This document shows, piece after piece, positions 1 through 12,258 of a DNA stretch of 64,000 nt. Under the pieces are notes generated by a model. That model was not told the DNA's origin, searched no databases, and worked only from the letters and a program-made list of their open reading frames with translations. Source of the stretch: Brachynemurus nebulosus (taxonomy: Eukaryota; Arthropoda; Insecta; Neuroptera; Myrmeleontidae); contig JAPWDM010000005.1 in assembly GCA_035578155.1 (NCBI GenBank), positions 30,496,108 through 30,560,107 of the forward strand. Reading direction: 5' to 3'. Both the position numbers and the translations under genes were made by a program. The stretch's first letter is position 1. Each line of letters opens with the position of its first letter.

Positions 1-1918
1 TGTATATTCAGGTGAACATATTATTTGAATAATACAAATAAATCTGTTCACATTTAATTGGGCTAGAATTTATATCGCATAATATCATAAAAATTTATTG
101 CTATAACAAGAAATATTAAATACAGGGTGGTCCAGAATTATGTACCGTAATTGCTGGAGCTGATAGTATGTTTAAAAATAATGGTACCTTTTCATCTACA
201 CTTTTTTCCAAAACTCAATAATAAGGGTGATAAAGCAGTGGGGTAAAATGTAGAGGGGTGAACGAAACTGACCCCTTTTTTTAAAATTTTTTAGGCGCTT
301 TTGATTACTGGATTAATATTCTAGGGCCACGTATAAACATTACGAGAATTAAATTTATGGTATCAATTATTCGATCATTTATGATTAGGGGATAATTTGG
401 AAATAGATACTTCAACTTTAAATTACTCGAAAACGGTAATATTTATCGAAATGTAACAAGTATACCTACCTCTTTTGCCTGAAATTATCTGAGGAATTAT
501 ATTATCAGGGATTTTGTTTAAATTAATTGCAAATTAAAAAAGAAAAGACGTCATAACTCACACCTACCACCCAAAACCACACCTTAGTCATGAGTGGTGG
601 AATAAGTGTTGACATAAATTTAATCCTTCTAACGCAAAATAAGTAGCCCTAAAATACCAATCCGTTATTCAAAAGCGTTTGGAAAATATTTAAGAAATAA
701 TGGTTTTCGTTTCACCCCTTTACAGAGTTGTATCTCCCTTATAATTGAGTTTCGAAAAAAAGTGCACATGAAAAGGTACCATTATTTTTGAACGTACTAC
801 GAGCTCTGCCAATCACAGTACATAATTCTGGACCACCTTGTACATATATACATTAATTATTGTAATCATATACGAAAGCATTTAAAGCTTTTGTTGTATG
901 CATTCCAATAGTAAATTGTAAAAATATTTTTGATTTCTTAAGGCAAGAATACCTTTAGAATTAACAGGAAAAAATTCAATTCTTTTTTTTTTTTTTCATA
1001 AAATATAAAATGAAGTCAAACATCCCAGAAATGTGCCCCCAAATTGTCAGAATGATATTCGAAATCCTTCGTATGTTTTAGTCTGTGAACATAAAACGCC
1101 CTCGAGAACATAAAATATAGCATTTGCGGCTGTTCCTAATTTTGTTTTAATTTTTATATACCGAAATTGTAAACACGTTTTTCTTGAAACAACATTTTTA
1201 AAATTGGCCGACGTTCTCACTCAAAAACTGTTTGATCGATTTTTTGAAATTTATACCAAATATACTTTATATCAGTGATTCTGGTGGAGATGATTCTCAA
1301 AAACAATTGATCACGGATCAGATGCAAATTTTTTGCGCATTTCTACACATTTCCCACACATTTTTGACTCCTTTAAAATTTTGATGTTCAAAAGAGGGTC
1401 GTGAACTAAAAAGTTTGAAAAACACTGCTTTATATTTTTACCTTTTTTGTGAACCAGACTAATTTGCATGCTAAATGTAATGCTAAAATTGATAAAAATT
1501 TCAAGGAAATTAAATTTTTGTTTCTAAAGAAACTACATTTTTACTTTTTGGTATTTTTTTTTACTTTTTTGATAATTTTCTTTTTTTAAGGTGATGAGTT
1601 AGAGTACCCTCCATTTGGGAACTTGTAGAGTGACACGCTCTAATGAAAGACTTCGACAACCAGTATTTTTTTATGTATTAAAAAAAAAATATGTTGTAAC
1701 ACTTTAAAGTTATGGTAAATAAAATCCCAAACTTTAAAAATACTATATAATAATTTTTTCCTTGTTAAAAAAATTCCGAAATTGCTTTTATTTTGGTCAG
1801 CGTAAAGATATTTCTTCGCTTAAACTATAAATTTTGAATATCTAAAATTCATTTTCTATTTTAATAAAATTTTCAATGGTCTTAGTAACAATGTATGCAT
1901 CCTTCGATTCTGTTGCAG
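1..1918 (+). other. Upstream intron sequence of the T-box gene
   Basis: This non-coding, AT-rich sequence ends in a polypyrimidine-like tract and TTGCAG acceptor at 1913-1918, directly before the first visible T-box exon. It contains one TIR element (123-840). I see no gene, RNA or other clear element in 843-1918. The preceding exon, which should encode the start of the T-box, was not found here and is probably upstream of the window. Confidence 0.7.
123..840. mobile_element. TA-flanked MITE with long TIRs
   Basis: The ends are inverted copies of each other (CAGGGTGGTCCAGAATTATG against CAAGGTGGTCCAGAATTATG) and are flanked by TA at 121-122 and 841-842. The inverted similarity continues for roughly 150 bp on each side, through a shared AAAAATAATGGTACCTTTTC block. 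No reading frame of note lies inside. TA duplication and a long TIR fit a non-autonomous Tc1/mariner-type element. The family is not identified. Confidence 0.8.
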
Positions 1919-2192
1919 GCGGATGTTCCCGACATTACGCGTCTCATTCAGTGGTATTCGCCCGGAGCAACGTTACGCCGTATTGTTAGATATTGTACCT
2001 GTCGATAGTAAACGTTATCGTTACGCATATCATCGTTCGTCGTGGTTGGTGGCGGGGAAAGCAGATCCACCGGCTCCGTGTCGATTGTACGCGCACCCGG
2101 ATTCACCGTTTAGCGGCGAACAATTACGAAAACAAGTGGTCTCGTTCGAAAAGGTGAAATTAACGAATAATGAAATGGACAAGAATGGACAA
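1919..2192 (+). CDS. midline/H15 T-box factor, exon encoding the central T-box
   Basis: This internal exon encodes about 91 residues of a T-box DNA-binding domain, beginning [12 protein letters not shown] and ending [12 protein letters not shown]. The blocks [21 protein letters not shown] and [12 protein letters not shown] are T-box signatures, and their wording is closest to the Tbx20/midline/H15 subfamily. These are nuclear transcription factors that pattern heart, CNS and epidermis in insects. The exon follows a TTGCAG acceptor (1913-1918). Its first base completes a codon begun in the previous exon. It ends CAA before a GTAAGT donor (2193-2198), phase 0, and joins in frame to the exon at 40004. 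The ATG at 1923 is an internal Met, not a start. The GC content is higher than in the flanks. The preceding T-box exon is not in view. The choice between the midline and H15 paralogues is unresolved. Confidence 0.93.
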
Positions 2193-3026
2193 GTAAGTAA
2201 ATTATTATTTTACTTTTTTGATGATTTTTTAGTGTTTTCATAAACTTGACGAAAGATTTCCGATATTTAATAGAGAAGAATGTTGTTTCAAAAACCATTC
2301 AAACTCCTAAAACTGTTTGAAAAATTTTAGTTATATTTATCGTATTTTTTCAAATTAATTACGCATATTGCGAATCTTTGCGCCTATGCTTTTCCAAACC
2401 AAAAAACCTGTCGATACGTTTGTGGGATTTTCTCTTTCAGGGACTGTTTTTTTAATTTTTTGAAATGCGATGCCCACTCAATTGAGCAGAAAAAAGCAAA
2501 TCTGAAAAAAAAGAATATTTTATTTGGAATAAACTGGGGAATGGAGATTGGGGTTAGTAACTGACAAGGGATATTGGTATAAACATTATCATATATTAAT
2601 TATATCCAGAAAAGATCTAGTGGAATAGAAATAATTCCACTCAAAAGGTTATAATTAGGTATACAAATTAATAGCTGCTTTAAACTACTGGGGGCATTTT
2701 AAAGGGGAGGTATCGGAAACAAAATTGTAAGAAATTGAAATTTTTGAAAACTACTTTATAAAATATTTTGAATGTTTGCAACTCCTCGTCCAGTTAAACG
2801 TACGTGAGAAATTTCACAATTTCAAATTTGGAAAAAATTAGAGAAAAATCAAAATTTTTCGATTTAGATTTCGATTAGTCACTAAATAAAGTGTATACCT
2901 ACAAATTTTGACTATACCTATGATTTGGACATCAGCGTCAGTACATTCAAATATACATAACATAATAACGAGTACCCGGCATACGTGGTAATGTCACTCA
3001 ATATTCTGCATAAATAACACACATTA

Positions 3027-3223
3027 GTTGAAACGATTTGTGCTCCATCTATTATAAAAATATTTGTACTAATTCAGAAACCTTCGCGAGCGTGCGCACA
3101 ACACACCAACAACAATAACACTTATATTTACGATATACAGATATCTGTTGAAATGACTCGCGTGCCATCTACATATTATAAAATGTTTGTACTAATTCAG
3201 AAACCTTCGCGGGCATGCGCACA
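3027..3223. repeat. Tandem duplication, ~120-bp period, two units
   Basis: Two diverged copies start at 3027 and 3147. They share GTTGAAA, a CCATCTA..TTATAAAA block, and then TTTGTACTAATTCAGAAACC followed by TTCGCG and a GCGCACAAC tail. The second copy has several substitutions and is not coding. It appears to be a local duplication of unknown sequence. Confidence 0.7.
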
Positions 3224-4505
3224 ACTTACCAGAGTGTCATTACAACCAGATGAATGGCATAGAAGCGCATACTGGACAAACAATGAAACATACCTACATA
3301 TCCGGAAAATTTCGACATTTTTTTTTTTTTTGCAGGGGGGGCTGTATGGTGTTTGTGTATCTTAGGCCCTAAGACATCAAGATTCGGTTAAAATCGTATG
3401 GATATACTAAAATTGATTTCGCTAGTCACTATAGTCCCACTATATAATATTCAAGAAATGCAAATTATTTTAAAGAAATAAAAGTAACACATTCCATATT
3501 TCGAAATGACAGAAACACACATTGCTGCAATAATGCGATATTATTTTCGCGTGTGTTGACAGCATACGCAGGTATCAATCAGAATGTTGATGATGATACT
3601 ATACAGACGGCCAAGCGAGGCCATGCGATGCCATGCAATGTGAATTGTATTTTTCATTTAGTGACCCGCATGTTAGCTGTCAATCAGTTTATTATTATCA
3701 GTGTATCATGTTTATTTGTATACATATTATGTAGGTATTTTGCAACAGACAGATACTATTGCATTAATCATTTTCTCTTTAATAATTCATTTTTTTCTTT
3801 ATCATTTATTATTAATAAATAATATTGCACTGAGCCAGCGAACACAATATTACAATACTTAATGCAGTAACGAAATGTTTTGTATGGGTATACAATGGCG
3901 GACATAGTTATTTTAACACCAAAATCTGAATGGGACACGCATTAAGTCTGTGTTTTATAGTCAGTTGTTAGAGTCTTTCACAATTTCCAGGATAAAATAT
4001 AAGAAATTTAAGCATATTTTACGTATAATTTCCTTCGAAATAACTACGGAATTCTAATTTTAACTTAAATATAAAATCTTCATTCATCTTGAAACTAATA
4101 TTTTACCACATAGTTCCACTATTGTTCCGATAAAGTAACAGTGTACAGTAGTATAACGATATAAGGACAACCGTAATAATTAGTTCGCTATTTGAAAGAA
4201 GTTCGGAATAAATACTGTATAGCATATTTTTTTAGTTTGGAAATGACGTCATTATCATCTCTTTCCAATTTATTACGCTAGATGTCCTTTAAAAAAATTG
4301 TACGATACTGATCCTTAAAATAGTACATAAATTAAGTTTATTTTCATTTTTTTCGTTTTCTCTCTTATTTCAGTTGACAAATTATAAATATAAGATGAAT
4401 GAAAGTTAGAAGGATATAACATACCATTAAATTAGGTATTATTAAATAATTTTTACCAACAATTTTCTATTTGATCTACCCATTTCAATTCTTTTTTTTA
4501 TAATA

Positions 4506-7423
4506 CACTGTAACAAAAAATTACTATAATAGTAGGAAATAGGTTTCCTATTTTCATAGTAGTAAAATTACATACGCGACGTAATGTACATCTTTGTGAC
4601 GTACACTAAAAAATATTACGTCTTAAATATGGAAACTGTACATATTTGTTGCTTACAATACGAATTAAAGATGTAATTATTACACATTTAAGATGTACAA
4701 TACACAACAAGTATGTAAACTTTACACACATAATGTGTATACTTTACATCTCCTATATGTATTAAAATATAATATAATGTACTTACTATAATATAATATA
4801 AATGTTAATATAATATAATAATACAAAATATTTTAATAATTAGTACTTTCTAATAGGTACCTATAGGTAGTTGCAAAGTTTCTGAGCGACTAAAGTCCAT
4901 TCCAGTTTTACTACAGTACTCCGTTAAATAAATGAAAGTAAGGGTCTACACCATTAAAAAAATCGTATTTATAAATACCAAAATATGTTATTATTACTAT
5001 GTAAGGGTATTTTTCATAAAAAATTTTTTTGTTAGTATTTAATATTTTAAAATTGGTAGCGTTAAGTCGTTTTGAAACATTAAATTTCTTATCATAGGTA
5101 TTTCTAGTTTTAATTATATTACATATTTCTTGTAGTTTAGAAACGTTTAATTTTTAATATTTTATACTTTCTGAACAATTTACTAAATATTGCAAATAAT
5201 AAAACGGTCTACAGTTGTCTCTTTTAAAGTCTGTACTTTTTAGTGGTTAATTAATTGAAATGTATTCAATTTAGTAAACTACCTGATACAGTCATAAAAC
5301 CTGCATAAAACCTACCTTTGTTAATATTGCTATTATTATGAATTTTTCAATAAAATCTGTTTATTAGTTATACAAAATTTGTATGTTTACAAATAAATTT
5401 GTAATTTTTAGAATCAGTACTTTTACTTAGCTTTGGCTAGTCAAGTGCTTTACCTGCGAGATACAATTTTCGATATTTTAACAATTTTTTTTTTTAATTT
5501 ATCGTATTCTTGATTATTATTATACTTTTTATACCCTCTATTTTAATCGGGTTTTTATCTATTGATATTTAATTAATTTAAATATGGAAATGAATACGAG
5601 TATTAAAAATAAAATGTTAAGTCCACAAGCAAAACTTATCATTTTAAATGTGTTAGTGTTTATGAAAAGTGAAAGTGATGGTATGAAAATCCCATTAACT
5701 CAAGTTAAAAATCGTGTTACTGCAGCTACGGGTATATCGCTGGTAACTTTAACTAGAATACCTAGCTAGTGAAGCAAAAAAAAAAAAAATGATGGATCGG
5801 AAGCTATTTTTGCTGAAAAAGAAAGAAAAAAACATGTAAAACATAAAACAGATCTGGACAGCTTCGATAAGGGAGTACTTAATAACATTATACAAAATAT
5901 TTTTACGACGGAAAAAATTGTTCCCATGTTGAAAAACATTCATAGGAAATTTATTTAATTTAAAATTACTTATTTAAGTAGGTACATCATTGCATTACTA
6001 TATAAATAAGCAAACTATTTCAAAATCGATTACTTTTTTTTACAACGTAGTGTATTTTTATACATTGTATGTATCGTTCAATATTACCTGAGTGAGAGAT
6101 ATAACAACTAATAGGGGGAGTTTAGACATAATTACTCTATATCCATCTTTATTGCAAAAGTATTTTATCTTCTTAATATAATAAAATATGTATATCCCTT
6201 ACTAAAAATACATCTTTCCTTTTTGTTGGACTTTGATACCTCAAAAACTCTGCAACTAGTTATACCTGTTTAATACTTTATTCTTAGTTATTTTTAAGTC
6301 TCATCAGTCCTGAAAATGCATTATAGAAGAAGAAACTATTTAGTAAAAATGAGTATTATAGACATAGATAATAACATCATGACTAAAATTCAGTAATATT
6401 GTATTTACAATATAATTTTAATTACAAAATATACTTCAACGTAATCCCTAAACTATACTCACTTTTTGTAAATAGTCATTATAAAGGGATAATTCAATTA
6501 AAATAACACGTTTTTGTAAAAATAATTTTATTTATTAACGTATATTTAATATTCAATAACATATATCACAAAATGAGTTCACCCAACCAAAGTTACAAAT
6601 CTTAGAAGCTAAACATTATTTTGTTCAGTTTTACAACTATTATAAATATTTATATTTTATAGTCCACAAGAAGCACTGCTATCACTAGGTAAATTTTGCC
6701 TTAAATAACACTGAAACTGAATTATTTATCTTTCACCAAATATAACACCAAAGTAGATCCAGTGTTCAGTCATGTTGAATGCACATCTGTTGCCTGATTT
6801 TATACTGTTTAAATAAATACAATATTGAATTTCTAATAAGGATAATTTTCGAATATATCTCTTTATAATACTGAATTCGTAAACTCATCAAAACACTTTT
6901 TTACAAAAAAATTTTAATTGTTTAAAACAGTTTGAACCATTATGAAACTACATTGTATAAAATTAACCTCGAATGCATTATAAAATAAACTCCAAACATG
7001 TACAAGCCAACTTAAGTGAAGCCGTCAATTGCGCAGAATCAACCACGTGATATCAATAAGTTGCATCCAAAAGATGTAATATTACACAATTATAGTAGTA
7101 ACTGTAAACATATGAACAAACCAACTCAAGTGACGCCGTCAATCGCGCAGAATCAATCACGTGATACCAATAAATTACATCCAAAAGGTGTAATATTACA
7201 CAATTATAGTAGTAAAATCACTGATATATCTCAGAATACATCTCCGGTTGTGTAAAATAATCGTAATTACATATCAGTTACGTAAAATTACACCTCAAAT
7301 ATGTAAAAATAACAAAAAAATATTTTTGGCGTAAATTTACTACTAACTAGTAAATTTTACTACTATCATAATAGTAATATTGCGACTATAATAATAGTAA
7401 TTTTACACTCATTTTTTACAGTG
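4506..7423. mobile_element. TA-flanked IS630/mariner-type element with transposase relic
   Basis: Ends CACTGTAAC (left) and its inverse TACAGTG (right) are flanked by TA at 4504-4505 and 7424-7425. Subterminal sequence on both sides is rich in TTACTATWATAGTA and GTAGTAAAATTTAC palindromes. Internal direct repeats occur at about 7020-7110 and 7140-7215. One N-terminal transposase fragment lies at 5584-5958, and no catalytic DDE/D domain was found. At 2.9 kb it is large for a deletion derivative. Confidence 0.7.
5584..5958 (+). pseudogene. N-terminal fragment of a DDE transposase (stop-interrupted)
   Basis: The frame begins MEMNTSIKNKMLSPQAKL and reads through a helix-turn-helix-like region (around 5614-5766, ending GISLVTLTRI). 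It then meets TAG and TGA at 5767-5772. The same frame continues past a lysine run to LDSFDKGVLNNIIQNIF and MLKNIHRKF, stopping at TAA 5956-5958. A resting HTH of the form 'ATGISLVTLTRI' followed by 'DSFDKGVL' resembles the N-terminus of arthropod transposases annotated as DDE_3/IS630-like. That match is by family memory, not by search. No catalytic domain follows, so this is a truncated, inactive copy inside the 4506-7423 element. Confidence 0.55.
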
Positions 7424-8612
7424 TACCTTACTGTGTGATACCTTACTACCTGTAAAAATTATTTAATAATATCCAATTTAATGGTATATTATCTTTTTCT
7501 AACTTTCATTCAGTATACACAAATCCGTAAGTGAAATCTTATATAAATTGTCAATTAAATTAAGTAAGAAAACGAAAAAATGAAAATAAACTTAATTTAT
7601 GTACTATTTTAAGGTTCAGTATCGTACAATTTTTTTAAAGGACAGCTAGCGTGATAAAATGGAAATGATAATGACGTCATTTCTAAGCTAAAATAATATA
7701 CTATACATACTTACAAAATACAGATTGATAATACAAGGGTTTCCCCTGAAAATGTTGATACCAAATCTTGGTGTTGATGGAGGGTTTATGACCAGTTTAT
7801 TTCAATTGTGTATAGTTTTACGACTTAGGTTGTACGCTGAAACAGTACGATTTTTACGTTCACTGAAACTGCTGTACGAGGACGTAATCATTAAGAAGTT
7901 AAATGTTAAATGGTGGTTGGACCAAGTAAAGTGATGACCGACGTTACCAAAATTATAAACATTTCCTGGTTGTGACTATGAAACGTTAAAAATGTCACAT
8001 TTTCAATAAGACTACGTGTAATTTTCCTATATTTTATAATGCAATTTTTTCAGCAAGATAGACTTCTTAGTCAACTATGATTAAAATTTATGTTAAAGTT
8101 TCGTCGGTAAACACTTTCTTATGGCCGATACTGAACATATGTAATATTTATAAGCGTACATGTGTTTATGCTTATTTTACGATGTGTATTTATCATTTTT
8201 AATCCATTAAAATTTTCTCACGAATTTTCTTTTTTGATGTCGTTAAACGAAAATTAATTATTTATAATTTTTTTTTTTTAAATAAACGACAAGTATTTTG
8301 TTTAAAACAATTAAGTAGCATGTTGTTTAATAACACTAAAAAATATTTCTACAGGACGATTTGGAATTTAAATTATTTTAACATTTTGGTCCTGTTTTCC
8401 AAGGGTTAGGAAAACGTGCCAAAGTGACCAAAACAAATCTTTTTTTATAGTTCAGACATTATGACCCACTTGATGCTTTTTTTTCGTGTCAAGTATCTTA
8501 TTGTTAAGATTTATACCTGGTCCGACAAGTCGTTCTGGTGGTACTGGGACTAACACTTAAAATTCCTGTCGACAATTTTATAATTTTTATTATGTCGAAT
8601 AATTAAAATTTA

Positions 8613-9531
8613 CGGCGCACACTAGTTCGCTCCCGCGGTCAAAAAACCCTGAAGGGTCGTATACTAGTTCGCTCCCGTGACCATATACTAGTTCGCTCCC
8701 GCGGTCAGAAAACCCTGAAGGGTAGAGTATACTAGTTCGCTCCCGTAACTATATACACAAATTGAACAGCAAAATGAGAATATTTTTATTTTTGTTTTAT
8801 AATTTAATATTAAATACGTTACAAATTTACTATTAAATACATTGTAAAAAATATAATATGTAATATTAAATGCATTATAATGGTAACTGTAAAATAAAGA
8901 ATTCACATCCCCCGAGAGTATTTTGTGAAAATTAGTACCGGATTGTGTATAATTATATGTGTATAATTGTGTACCGGAAACAAGTAGCAAATTACGAATT
9001 TGGTGTTGAACGAGTTTTAGGTAGGTAGCAAATAGTGGGCGGGGAGATTAAATAATGAATATTACCAAAGATCTTTAAATTTAACTTGAATAATTATAAA
9101 TGTAAGGTTGAATAATATACATAATTGTAGAAATTAAATTTTGATATTCACCATATTCATTACGGATTTTCACAAAGTAAAATTATCTACAATTTTTTTT
9201 TTAAATTCTACCATATGCTACTGACTTTGGTGCATCAAAAACAAATAAAATTTGAACTAACGTAAATACAACACAACACACTAAATGCCCATTATTAACA
9301 GTAATATTGAACTCTTTTAAAAATTCGAATTTTAAACAAATAAAATTTTAATTGTTAAGTTATTTAATTGTCATTTAGGTAATAAATTTTACCTGTCCTA
9401 CCCTTTTTCAAGATAAGATTAAAATTTGACCGCGGGAGCGAACTAGTATACATCCCGGGAGCGAACTAACCCACGACCCTTTTTCAAGATGAGATTAAAA
9501 TTTGACCGCGGGAGCGAACTAGTATGCACCC
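8613..9531. mobile_element. 8-bp-TSD MITE with repeated ACTAGTTCGCTCCCG motif
   Basis: The element begins CGGCGCACACTAGTTCG and ends with the inverse CTAGTATGCACCC. It is flanked by a perfect 8-bp duplication AAAATTTA (8605-8612 and 9532-9539). The 15-mer ACTAGTTCGCTCCCG occurs on the left at 8621, 8663, 8687 and 8731. Its inverse occurs on the right at 9433, 9456 (one end changed) and 9509. The interior is AT-rich and non-coding; the minus frame at 8688-8990 shows no family features. An 8-bp TSD suggests hAT or a similar superfamily, but the terminal bases are atypical. Confidence 0.75.
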
Positions 9532-10062
9532 AAAATTTAATATAATTCTTTTCTTAAATTATCATATGAGTGAATTTAGTTACTGATTAGTTATTTCAAA
9601 AAAATTTAATTCTTATTAAAAATGGAGAAATTAAATGAAAACTTGGACCTCCGACTGTTTCAACAATTTCGACATTTATTATAAGTTTTTTTTTATCGTA
9701 GACATCTGGTCACGGTGTTCAAGCTAAAATAATCATTTTATCTTATTTTACTAAAACGAAATTAGATAAATCTAGCATAGATTACCTATGTCCCACAAGT
9801 AATTTCTCATTTTATTTTACTTGGACGTTTTAAAGATTTTTTAATGAATTTCCGTGAAAAATATCTTTCGAAATTTCGAGATACAATTTCACCTTTTTAC
9901 TAAATTGATTTTTATATGAAATCTTTCCTCGAAAATCCTCCTACATAGGACAATGGTGCAAAAACTTATCTGATTTTCGACGTCTCTTTGCCAGGGTGTA
10001 AGAATATTTTTAGTTTAACAAATTTTTGCGAAAAACTCATTTTTTAAGACATCGCACGTGTT

Positions 10063-10290
10063 GAAGAACTCATCCAAGGATTCGGTACTTCCAACATTTC
10101 GTATATCGTTCGAGAGTTATCGTGCAGACATTTACATACTTATATACATATATAAATTTTAGTGAATATCATTTCGGCTTTAATAGACTTCAAAACCAAT
10201 TTCAATTATAGTATCGGGCTCTAGTTTCACTGTGGCTGACGGCAGTGGCTGTAATAGCTGAATTTTCCATTCAGAACTTCGGTAAAACAT
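10063..10290. repeat. Diverged dispersed repeat related to 28354-28710
   Basis: The segment shares GAAGAACTCATCCAAG, GAGTTATCGTGC, AAATTTTAGTGAATAT, CTTCAAAACCAATTTC-like and GAATTTTCCATTC-like blocks, in the same order, with the copy near 28.4-28.7 kb. At the place where the other copy carries a long (TA)n tract, this one has only a short ACATACTTATATACATATATA. Confidence 0.6.
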
Positions 10291-11518
10291 AAATATCATA
10301 CGTACAATATGGAAATTTCTAGTTTTAAAATTTCGTTACATTAGATGAAACCTCTTACATATGGAAATGACCTTTGAACGAAATGTAATACTCTCTTTTA
10401 AATTAGTCACAACTTACCAACATGTTTACATTTATACTATTAGCAGTTAACAGGAACTTTAGTGGGTGGATAAAATACTCGGCCTTTATAATACTTCCAA
10501 AATTAATTACCCTATATTTTTCAAAACTTCAATAAAAAAATAGGTAAATAATATGAAATATAGAAATGAATGTTTGTCATTCCGCGTTGACTGGATAAAT
10601 ATTATTTTTTTGTCATACCTACCAATTTTATTCTTTATTGATTAATCATTAAATAAAACAATTTTTTTGTATCACTATCGTTAGCTTAGTCACAATAATT
10701 TAATATATTATTGATTCTAACTATAATCTATAATGTTCATTGTTTTCAAGGTTCTTACTATTTTTAAATTTTGATTTTATCTAAATATCTAACAATAATT
10801 ATAATTTAAAAGGGGTACGCCCCGAAAAATTTAAAACATGATACGCAACTATCAGAAATTGACAGATGTCGTCAAATTGACATGGGGCGTTTTTCAAATA
10901 GGTTTTCATTAATTGGAAAAATTACCTGAAATTATGTTATGGTAAAATAGGGTGACAAGTGACGTATCATGATAATTGGTCATATGTATAGTTGAAATCT
11001 GTACCTACATTGACGTAAACCAGTGTACCCCCCCCCCACCCCACCCATAAAATATTTTAGTGTATACATTAGTTTTCATTGTTTTCACGTTATCACCATT
11101 TCATGATCTTACCCATACAGCGACACAGATATTCAATACGTATATAGAGTTTAAGATTATACTCTGTACCCTCTGACATAGTAGATGTGTTTTTATGATT
11201 AAACTTCCTTTTGATAGAGAAATTTCTGTCTAATGATAATACCACTCTTAATAATGCCGTTCTTCTACATCCAGTAGGGATCCTAATCCACCTCTACCCA
11301 ATAGACAATTTCGTTGATAGCGAGATTTTATATCGATCCATCTGGATAATACCACTTTCAATCTATGGAGTTTCTACTGGAGATCAACTGTATACTTGAA
11401 ATCAAATTTTAATTTGAAAAATTGACTCCTTATCGTTTCGGGTCGTCGCCGTCTGAACGTAAGATTGTTTAATTTTCTCGAAGCGAATTCCACAAATATA
11501 TAGATAAAGCAATTTGAG

Positions 11519-12258
11519 CAGAGTTGTGCGTGTAATTTACTTCCAGTAAATTACACAGTTTTTTACATATAAAAAACTTTGTAATTTACACATTGATAAA
11601 AAAAAAACTGTAAAAATGTAAAAAATGTAAAAAACTAACTTTTTTAAATTTAATAGATATGTAAGCGTTACTGATTGTATTCCATATTTGCTATTGAAGT
11701 ATTTGCTATATTTGCAAAGTAAAACTAAATAATGAGTAATTTGAAAATTAAAAATATAAATGGGACAGACAGGAAAAAGAAAGGTTAGATTTGATAGAAT
11801 AGTTTATTTAAGAATTCAATATTAAAAAGATTTTTATTTATTCAGTTAAATTTTATTAAAGGTATCAATCATCATCATCATTATCATCAGTGATTTTATT
11901 GTTATTATAATTTAAAGAGAGATAAATATGTAGTAGTTTTTTTAATCCATCAAAACTCAGTTTGTTAATTTAGAAATTTACAATAATTTGTAGTTAGTTG
12001 TGGATGGCCTTCCACCAGCACAAAATCATTTTTGTATCGACATTTTGTTTACACGTTTTTTCATGTGAACTTATAAAAAAGTAATAACCGTCAAAATAAA
12101 TTGTTTGTCAGTCAAATGACAATTGATTTAAATATTTTACATTTTTTACAATTTTCTACAATTTTTTACGGTTTTTTACAGTTTTTTACGTATTTTACAA
12201 TTTTTTACATAAAAATGTAAAAAACTGGTTTTTTACATCACGTCATGGCACAACTCTG
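11519..12258. mobile_element. hAT-type MITE with TTTTTTACA-rich ends
   Basis: TIRs CAGAGTTGTGC (left) and GCACAACTCTG (right) are flanked by near-identical 8-bp duplications AATTTGAG (11511-11518) and CATTTGAG (12259-12266). Both subterminal regions are built of short repeats of GTAAAAAAC or TTTTTTACA. The centre is AT-rich and non-coding. CAG..CTG ends with 8-bp TSDs are typical of hAT elements. Confidence 0.8.

Larger units (their letters stand above)
4200..7715. repeat. Large imperfect palindrome around an inserted transposon
   Basis: About 250 bp on the left (around 4210-4470) is inverted-repeated on the right (around 7440-7705). Shared blocks include AAATGACGTCATTATCAT and AGTATCGTACAATTTTTTT-like runs, AAACTTAATTTATGTACTAT, and a TTAAATAATTTTTA segment next to the centre. 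The centre is occupied by the TA-flanked element 4506-7423. This looks like an older foldback element, or a TIR pair, split by a younger insertion. The exact ends are not defined. Confidence 0.65.

Noticed and set aside
8688..8990. 100-residue minus-strand frame
   Set aside because: It lies inside the 8613-9531 MITE, with no start context or family features.
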